Assembly (NCBI GenBank): GCA_017506865.1 | Contig: JAFCMP010000168.1 | Span: forward strand, 744,001-808,000 | Source of the DNA: Tribonema minus | Taxonomy: Eukaryota > Sar > Xanthophyceae > Tribonematales > Tribonemataceae | Reading direction: 5' to 3' | Length of the DNA stretch: 64,000 nt | In this document: piece by piece, positions 57,768 to 64,000 of the stretch | Layout of the letters: each line of letters begins with the position of its first letter | How positions within the stretch are numbered: the first letter of the stretch is position 1 | Position numbers and translations under genes: made by a program | The notes under the pieces: generated by a model | Seen by the model: the letters and a program-made list of their open reading frames with translations, nothing else | Told to the model about the DNA's origin: nothing | Database searches by the model: none

Positions 57768-59450
57768 TCAGCACAGTGAGTTCTTGGCAAGCACGCCAAT
57801 CCTGTTGCGGATCGCCTTGCGTTGGTTGCGCCAGCGCGTGCGGAATGCCGATTCGCGGTCGAAGAGGGTCACGAAGGCCTTCTGCAGGTCCTCTGCGAGC
57901 GCCTGGGCCTGTAAGTTCTCCCTAATGAGCTTGCATATGCAGTGGCGGCAGCGGGGCAGTGGGGTGGGGGCGCCAGTGTCAGTCAATGTTGAGATAAAGG
58001 TGATGCAAGTGATGGTTCCACACTCTGTGAGCTGCGCCATTTCTGCGTGTTGAAGTGTTTCAAAGCCAACTTCAACCTCAACCTCACATGATTGAGCATG
58101 AGAGGAGAGCTCTCAAAACTGCCATGCCCACCAGTCACTGTCGCAGAACAGATTTGCGCGATCACCGCATGATTGCACGCAACTTCAAGGTGAACTCCAA
58201 AAGTAGTGACTTGCCTATATTTTCTGCGACGCGCTCCTTGACCATCCAAACTTGATGGCCTGCTCCTTGAGGAAGCTCACGTTCATGTCCTTGGCAGAGT
58301 AGCCGCGAAACACGTTGCGACGCACAAACTCGTCATAGTCCTGCAGTCACGGTGGCAAGGGGCAGCGCGCACAGGGGGGGGGGGGTTGAGCTGGTTGTCA
58401 AGCTAGAGAAGAGAGGCTGTGATCATAGTGAATGATTAAGTGGGGAGCACAAGCGCAATCTCGTCGTTGTTCTGCGGTCGTAATAGTGCCAGCATGTGGG
58501 GGGAGGGAAGGGGGGCCTTGAGTCTGGTGAGCAGAAGGAGCGAAGTCGTGGCCCTCAGTGACAGACGAACTATGCAGCACTTTACACTCCCTGGGGCGTA
58601 CTATCAACCATTTCAGGCTTCTTGAAGTGTGGGCGTGCGCCAGCGGTGCTGGAGAGAGCCAGAGACCTGACGTGTATGTCGTGCACACAAACAAGCCTAC
58701 GAGACAGGAGTGCGTGCCCAGGAATACCGGAAGCCTCAGGGAAAGCGCGAGTGCAGCGCCAGGCAGCCCGTTGAAGGCGGCATGGAATGGAACCGTGTCT
58801 GCCATGCACCGCATTGCGGCACAGCGGCGCTGCCACACAGAAAAAGTGATGCCCTGACGCTTCCTGAGCGCTTCAGAAAATCGGCGGCGACCGCTTCACG
58901 CCTGATTGATGATCAAGATGGTGTCACATGGAGATGGCCTGTGATCTGCACGGCAAAGACAGGGCCTGTTTCTGATCGCTGTCGATGCCGCGCAGCGCAA
59001 TAAGGTTTAGGGTTAGGGTGAGGGTTAGGGTTAGGGTTAGGCAGCGGGGCAGTGGGGTGGGGGCGTCAGTGTCAGTCAATAATGGACACCATGATTCCGA
59101 AGAGTCTGCTGCCCTGCAGCTGAGCGCACCGTTGGCGGCGCGCCCGCTGCATCAGAGTGCCGGCGCAACCGATTCATGAGCACTGCTGCAGCAGCAGCGC
59201 AGCGCAACACGGCGCTGCATGAGGCCGCGGCGCACCTGTATGATAGACGTGATGATGTCGCGCTGGTGGAGATGCCCTCCGTGCGGCGCATCTCGATGAA
59301 GCGTCCCGCACGGTTGAGGTGCTCATACATGCCGCCGTTGTCGCTCACGCTGGACGCATGGTCGTACGGCAGCGCGTCGTGGCACACAAAGTCTATGCTG
59401 TACGCGCGCAGGAATTCGTCCGTCACGGCCCACGGCGCGTCCTCCCTGAC
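57768..59450 (-). pseudogene. Choline-phosphate cytidylyltransferase fragment, copy 2 (multiple lesions)
   Basis: Exon equivalents are 59450-59236, 58340-58215 and 57934-57768. It matches copy 1 ([50 protein letters not shown]) but is more decayed. Exon 1 has 2 extra nt inside the signature, after GISTS. Exon 2 lacks one nt after KFG. The acceptor of exon 3 reads ctgcatat where copy 1 has ctgcgcag. The donor of exon 2 is gcaagt rather than gtgcgt. The DASG motif became HASS. It keeps Trp in RTRWRNQRK, which copy 1 lost, and its terminal TGA. The intron between exons 1 and 2 holds a telomere-like array. It is clearly a pseudogene. Confidence 0.8.
59004..59040 (+). repeat. Interstitial telomere-like array
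   Basis: About six TTAGGG-type hexamers, one degenerate (gtgagg), lie within the intron of CCT copy 2. The array is absent from the matching intron of copy 1 (50815-51673). Confidence 0.9.
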
Positions 59451-59834
59451 CTGCAGCGCGCGCACGCAGGGCACGCATGCGGCGAAATGGGACGACGGCG
59501 CACGGGGCGTAGTGGTGAGATTGATGCAGCGCATAGATGGTCTAGGCCCGGTGGCTGGCGCCGGCGTGGTGCGCAGTGCCACGTGCAATAGGCAGGCGGG
59601 GCGTGGGAACGTTAGCGTATGTTACAGGCAGGGGCGAGTGCGTTAATGCTCCGCATGCGCCGCGCATGCGCAGCGGTGGGCGCGCGCGCGCAGGGGGGGG
59701 CGGGTGGGGCGGCCAGCTCAGGGGATTAGTGATGGGCATGGTGCGTGCGGATGCGCTGCATACAATATCAACTTACGGCGGACGTCGCCGCGCATGCTGC
59801 GCAGTGGGGCTGACCGTGCGGCTGCTGCTTCACG
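59451..59834. other. Spacer upstream of CCT copy 2
   Basis: Same as 51887-52257 in unit 1; no upstream CCT exon is visible. Confidence 0.4.
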
Positions 59835-60962
59835 ATGTGCTCATCGCATGCTGATGAGGCTTACTTGAAGGTGTTTGAGGAGACTCACTTCAAGTGCATG
59901 CTGAGCGCTGGAGTGCACATGGCGGTCATGACCAGATGTCACGCGGCGTTTGCGCGACCTGTGCTGTCTGGGGGGCTTTGTGCACACCAGTTGATGATGC
60001 TCAGCTGCTTGGCACAGCACACCAGTCCACACAGAAGCGCTGCTAGCGCAAAGCGCCGCATGATTTGTGCAACATAAGCGCCGCCAGCAACAGCACATGC
60101 ATTACGATAGCAGACAGCCCTTGAGTGACACTGGTAGACAGCAGTGCTACACCGACTGAGCGCTGGTCATGACCGTTCAAACTGCGATTGAAAGGTCCAA
60201 TGGTGAGTCTCCTCGCGTCTGTAGTCGGCTGGAGCCGCAAGCCGCTGCAGAGTGCGTGACGTGCTGCGAACTGCTCCCATGAGACCCAGATGCGCGTGTG
60301 GCAGCAATGGACAGGAATCGCAGAGATGAGGTGAAGCTCATCGGCTGGGCCATGCTGCAGAGTGTCAACTATGACTTGGCCATGCCCTACCCCGTTGTGA
60401 GGGCCTGGCAATAATGCCCAGCGCGCAATGCACGAGCGCTGTCGCGTTGGCCAAGTGTACAGGAAGCATTCAAAGAGGGCACAAACATGTCTCGAGACGC
60501 TGCCTATGCTGGCGATCATCCCTGAGCGTTGCTGCAGAGTGCTGCACTGCTCAGCAGCGGCACATGCACTTCACCATCATGTTGTCAGACTATGAGATGT
60601 TCGAGTACACACGCTGCATTCGTCACAGTCACGACAGCGGTAAGTATCTGGCGAATTTGGCAGGCTTTGCAAGGCTCCAGAGCGCACCTGCTGCCTGCAG
60701 TGACAGCGCGCAATGTGCTGCGGGGAGGGGGAGCACGCTGCACATCTGGCAGTGGCAGCAGCATTCAGCAAAGTAAATGCACACACTTGGCAGCAGTTGT
60801 GTAGACGCGCGCAGCGCTCAGAAAGGGGGTGCTGCCTTGCCTGAACACTACGTGGTCATTGCACTGAGCCATGTCGGCTCGCACTTCATGATATACATAA
60901 ACAACTGCAGCCAGCCAAGGGCACGCAAGACGGGGCGTGTGGTGTACAAGGCCCCCGTCTAG
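59835..60962 (+). other. Unidentified coding-like segments, unit 2
   Basis: Plus-strand segments sharing frame with unit 1: about 59847-59935 (EAYLKVFEETHFKCMLSAGV), 60307-60414 (DEVKLIGWAMLQSVNYDLAM, PYPVV, with a gtgagg donor just after), about 60563-60632 (HMHFTIMLSDYEMFEY, before a GT donor), and 60829-60962 (ALPEHYVVIALSHVGSHFMI, YINN, ending VVYKAPV and TAG). Together they suggest a spliced gene of helical character. The YDLAMPYP block faintly resembles the end of a cyclin box; this is a weak impression, not an assignment. Confidence 0.45.
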
Positions 60963-61975
60963 CTGACAAGGACCTCAAGCCACAATCAGATTATGTGTGT
61001 GTGCGTGTGTGGCCCGTGATCTACGGCACCTACGGTGGCATACCTCTCACAAAGCGGAGGAGACGGCCCGCTGGTATGGCGGTGCTGTGCCAGAAACACC
61101 ATAATCACACCACTGGCTGACAGCAAGCAGCTCCAACTGTGTGGCTTCAGGTGCGGCATGTGCCATATGGCCAGTAATTGGCGAGAATCAACTCTAAAAT
61201 ACTGTCGCCAGACCATTGCCCACTCAGATGCATGCAGTCTGCTGTGTGCCGGCCATGCTACCTGCATCATGGGCATCGTGCTCTCCCAAAATTAGCATTG
61301 CGCATATCCGCCTGCCGCCGTCCTTGTAAAGTGTTGTTGAAACAGCCTGTGCACATTTACACAATGTCATGTGATGCTGACTCGCCAAGCCCATCATCGA
61401 GCCCTTGCACAGAGCCCCCACATATTCCACACGAGCGCAATCGCTTTAGCGCTGCCATGCAGCTTGCTCTACAGTTGTATCAGGCCAGCGACAGCTTCTT
61501 GATGCAGCAATAGCTATGCCCTAGTGCATGCTTGGCTTTGGCACTTAGATCTTTCACCTGGCGACTGCGGCCTCAGTGCTGCTGCTGGTGCATGCCACGG
61601 CGTTGCGCTTTGATGGAGATGACCCGCTGTCGTGCCCAACTTGAATGCTAGCTGCTGCCAAACCTGCGGCCGCACTTAGCCCAGCTCGCGGTCCAGCGGG
61701 GGCATGTTTTGCACGTGCTGGTCGACCCCGTGAAGTTGCGCGCTATGTGTGCTTGCAGACCACGGATGCCCTCTCCGGCGAGCGACCCGGAGATAACGAG
61801 AATGTGAACCCAATTTACAAGTCTTCCAATCGAAGGTTGGGAAAGATACACACGGAAAAAAACTTCAAACTCACGGTGTGTCCACTTCCATTGGAAGACT
61901 TCAAACATGAACTTTCCGGGATTCGCGGAGGAGTGCCCTCAAGCTTAGGCTGTAGCTATACGCTTTGAAAGGAGG
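60963..61975. other. Spacer before copy D
   Basis: Corresponds to 53452-54456. It contains the conserved ttgcag|ACCACGGATGCCC block at about 61758, shared by units 1 and 2 and possibly a 5' UTR exon. No gene supported. Confidence 0.45.
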
Positions 61976-63339
61976 ATGGTGGCAACGAGGAAGCAGGCTC
62001 GTGTCCAGGCGCTGACTGCTTCGTGTGACGCCAAAGCGGCAGCGAGCCAACAACAACGTGGTAAGATGCGCGATGCCATTGTGTACTGCTCCCACATCCT
62101 GGCGCCCAACCGGGCAGTGGCAGTGCAATATCCCGTCGTGAAAAATCTGCATTCGCTTGAATTGCACCTCACATATTGGACGCGCCTCCAGCGCGTGTGT
62201 ATTTTTGTAGCTTGTGGTTTCTCTTGGTGTGTATTCTGAGGTGCATGTGACTGACCTCTGAATACTCTCATCTGCTGATGCCCTCAGATATGTGGCTGAA
62301 AATCTTGGAGTTCCTGCCACACGGGCACTACCTCCAGCTTTCCTCCGTGAGCACTGCATGGCGGGCGCTCTATGCCAGTAGCATACAACTGAGGGGGCTG
62401 GCGACGCGTGAAAAAGAAACGAATGCACTAGTCATGGTTGCATCAGTGCCCCTCATACAGTGGGCATTCACAAACGGGTGCAGAATGACAAAGAGGTTGC
62501 TGGTGCATGCTGCCACGTGCGGCACTTTAGAAGTGGTGCAATACATGTTCGCAAACGCCAAACACCCACGCATCAGCTTGTTTTCAGGCTCGTCCGTATG
62601 CGAGGCCGCTGCTGCACGGGGGGATTTGGAGATGCTGCAGTGGGCGCATGCCAATGGATGCCCCTTAGATGCCAGCACATGCGCAGCAGCAGCTAACGGA
62701 GGGCACCTGGAGGTGCTGAGGTGGGCACGTAATACAGGATGCGAGTGGGACGAGGACACATGCACTGCTGCCGCAACAGGCGGCCACTTACACGTTCTTC
62801 AGTATGCTCGAAGCCACGGCTGTCCGTGGAGCCGCGCAACCTCTTGCAATGCGGCACGCCGCGGTCATCTCCAGCTCCTGCAGTGGGCGCACGCAAACGG
62901 CTGCCCCTTTGACATACTTGCATACACGTCGGCCGTGTTTGCAGGCCACCTGCATGTGCTTCAGTGGCTGCATGAGGTAGGCAGCCCCTGCGACGAAACC
63001 GTGTGCGCGTATGCGGCCGAAATGGGGCGTTTGGACATCCTACAGTGGCTGAGGGCGCAAGGCTGCCCATGGAATTGGACGGTCTGCTTCCGAGCAATCA
63101 AGGGGGGGCACCTAGATGTGCTGCAGTGGGCGCGCGCCAATGGCTGCCCGTGGAACGGAGAGAGGACTTTGGTATTTCTAGAATGGGCCCACCTTAGTGA
63201 ACCGGATCGCCACACTAACATGTTGTCAGCACTGGAGTGGGCTCTAGCAAATGGCTGCCCATGCAGCGACAGGAATAGGGCTCACTACATGCAGCTGCGG
63301 CGCAGCGTGGATGCTCGGCAGGTGCGCAGCACTCTGTAG
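61976..63339 (+). CDS. F-box/ankyrin-like repeat protein, copy D (intact)
   Basis: Exons 61976-62060 and 62288-63339 join in phase 1 to 378 aa. The leader reads MVATRKQARVQALTASCDAK; the F-box-like region DMWLKILEFLPHGHYLQLSS, then WRALYASSIQLRG. Eight or so ankyrin-like 33-residue units follow, one fewer than in copy C: the unit containing a GFYW motif in copies B and C is missing here. The array includes HANGCPLDASTCAAA, HLHVLQYARSHGCPWS and LEWALANGCPCSD. It ends VDARQVRSTL, TAG 63337-63339. The intron (62061-62287) is GT-AG. Like copy C it is a probable F-box substrate adaptor by domain logic; no partner can be named. Confidence 0.8.
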
Positions 63340-64000
63340 CACTGTTGCGCAACCGTCAGTTGCTGCAGTAGTTCTATTCATCACCATTGGCCGCACCAAA
63401 TTGAATACAAGAAGGCTCATAACTCATGTCATGTTCTCCCAAGTATTGTCTGGTCTGCAATGTCTTGAAGGTGTGCAGCAGCTGCACAACTCATGCGGTT
63501 GACAGCACCTATGCTCAGCATCGTTTTGAACAGGCAGTGCGCATGCTCCACAGGTAAGATTGCCATGTCGCTTTGCGCCTTTGTGCTATCCCGGGCTGTT
63601 GAGACTGTTGGCCGTGCGTGCCTGCGTGCATGCACTATGCTTCTGCAGACTGCTCTGCTAGGATGCCGTGTGCACAAAACAGTCAGGTTCAGGTGAGTTG
63701 TGATAGTGTATGATTCAGCATGCAGGTGCTTGTGTAAACAAAAGAGCGTGGGCGTTGTTGCAAGCAGGATTTCACCCCAAAGTCCTCACCAGTACGGCAA
63801 GATACAGGTATGTGCACCACAGTACCAGCACGATCGCATTGGCCATCGGCAAACACTTCAGCAGCATTGTGTAGTGCACAGGACAATTGAAGGACACTGC
63901 ATGCCCATTGCGCTGGCCTGATTATGGAGCAGCAGCATGTTCGTCTTTCACGACGATCAGGTCCTCATCTGATTCATGATGTGGAAGGTGTGAGGTTCTG
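63340..64000. other. 3' flank of copy D
   Basis: Matches the flanks after copies B and C (gttgacagcacc, gaacaggcagtgcgc, gttgagactgttggcc). No gene; the unit continues past the window. Confidence 0.5.

Larger units (their letters stand above)
54299..61757 (+). repeat. Tandem array unit 2 (about 7.46 kb)
   Basis: The unit runs from gaccacagatgccctctccgg to the landmark at 61758 and has the same order and orientation as unit 1. It is longer, partly through the MITE at 56821-57044. Confidence 0.8.
61758..64000 (+). repeat. Tandem array unit 3 (cut by the window end)
   Basis: Starts at the same landmark as units 1 and 2 and is followed to 64000, covering copy D and the start of its 3' flank. 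Confidence 0.8.

Noticed and set aside
1-64000. CRISPR arrays, bacterial operons, tRNA or rRNA genes
   Set aside because: No regularly spaced repeats with unique spacers and no clover-leaf or rRNA motifs were noticed; introns and repeats mark the sequence as eukaryotic nuclear DNA.

Overview
The window is nuclear DNA of a eukaryote. Genes are split by GT-AG introns whose exons join in phase into recognisable proteins, codon use follows the standard code, and there are LINE-type retroelement copies, a MITE-like repeat, CAG/CTG and poly-C/G tracts and an interstitial TTAGGG array. Ankyrin-like proteins built on a 33-residue 'LQWARANGCPW' unit, together with an apparent carotenoid cleavage oxygenase, suggest an alga, perhaps a stramenopile. 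This is inference; the species cannot be read from the sequence.

Layout. 0.9-11.2 kb (+): a HECT E3 ubiquitin ligase in at least 13 exons. 14.6-15.9 kb (-): a broken ankyrin-like gene. 16.2-16.8 kb: two inverted 3' ends of a LINE. 19.2-23.6 kb (-): a Gln-rich/coiled-coil protein. 24.3-25.8 kb (+): an F-box/ankyrin-like gene with one frameshift. 27.5-31.0 kb: two head-to-head armadillo-type repeat paralogues, the minus-strand copy carrying an in-frame TAG. 32.6-34.2 kb (-): a complete thioredoxin whose reading frame requires a 3-nt microexon. 35.2-39.7 kb (+): a carotenoid oxygenase with all four iron-ligand histidines. 42.4-42.8 kb (-): the last exon of a MAPEG/microsomal glutathione transferase-like gene. 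44.3-47.1 kb (+): a 5'-truncated non-LTR retrotransposon with a CCHC finger and a restriction-like endonuclease-type C terminus.

47.1-64.0 kb is a direct tandem array of units about 7.2-7.5 kb long: two full units and the start of a third. Each full unit holds an F-box/ankyrin-like gene (+), a fragment of a choline-phosphate cytidylyltransferase (CCT) gene (-), and conserved plus-strand coding-like segments that I cannot identify. Copies decay independently: the ankyrin gene of unit 1 has a 1-nt insertion while those of units 2 and 3 are open; CCT copy 1 has a nonsense codon, and CCT copy 2 has two frameshifts and a lost splice acceptor.

The genes do not form one pathway. The F-box/ankyrin family and the HECT ligase would both serve ubiquitin-dependent turnover, with the ankyrin-like arrays as probable substrate-binding surfaces. 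The clearest unusual observation is the thioredoxin microexon. Splice structures were assembled by eye from phase and family motifs, without transcript data.
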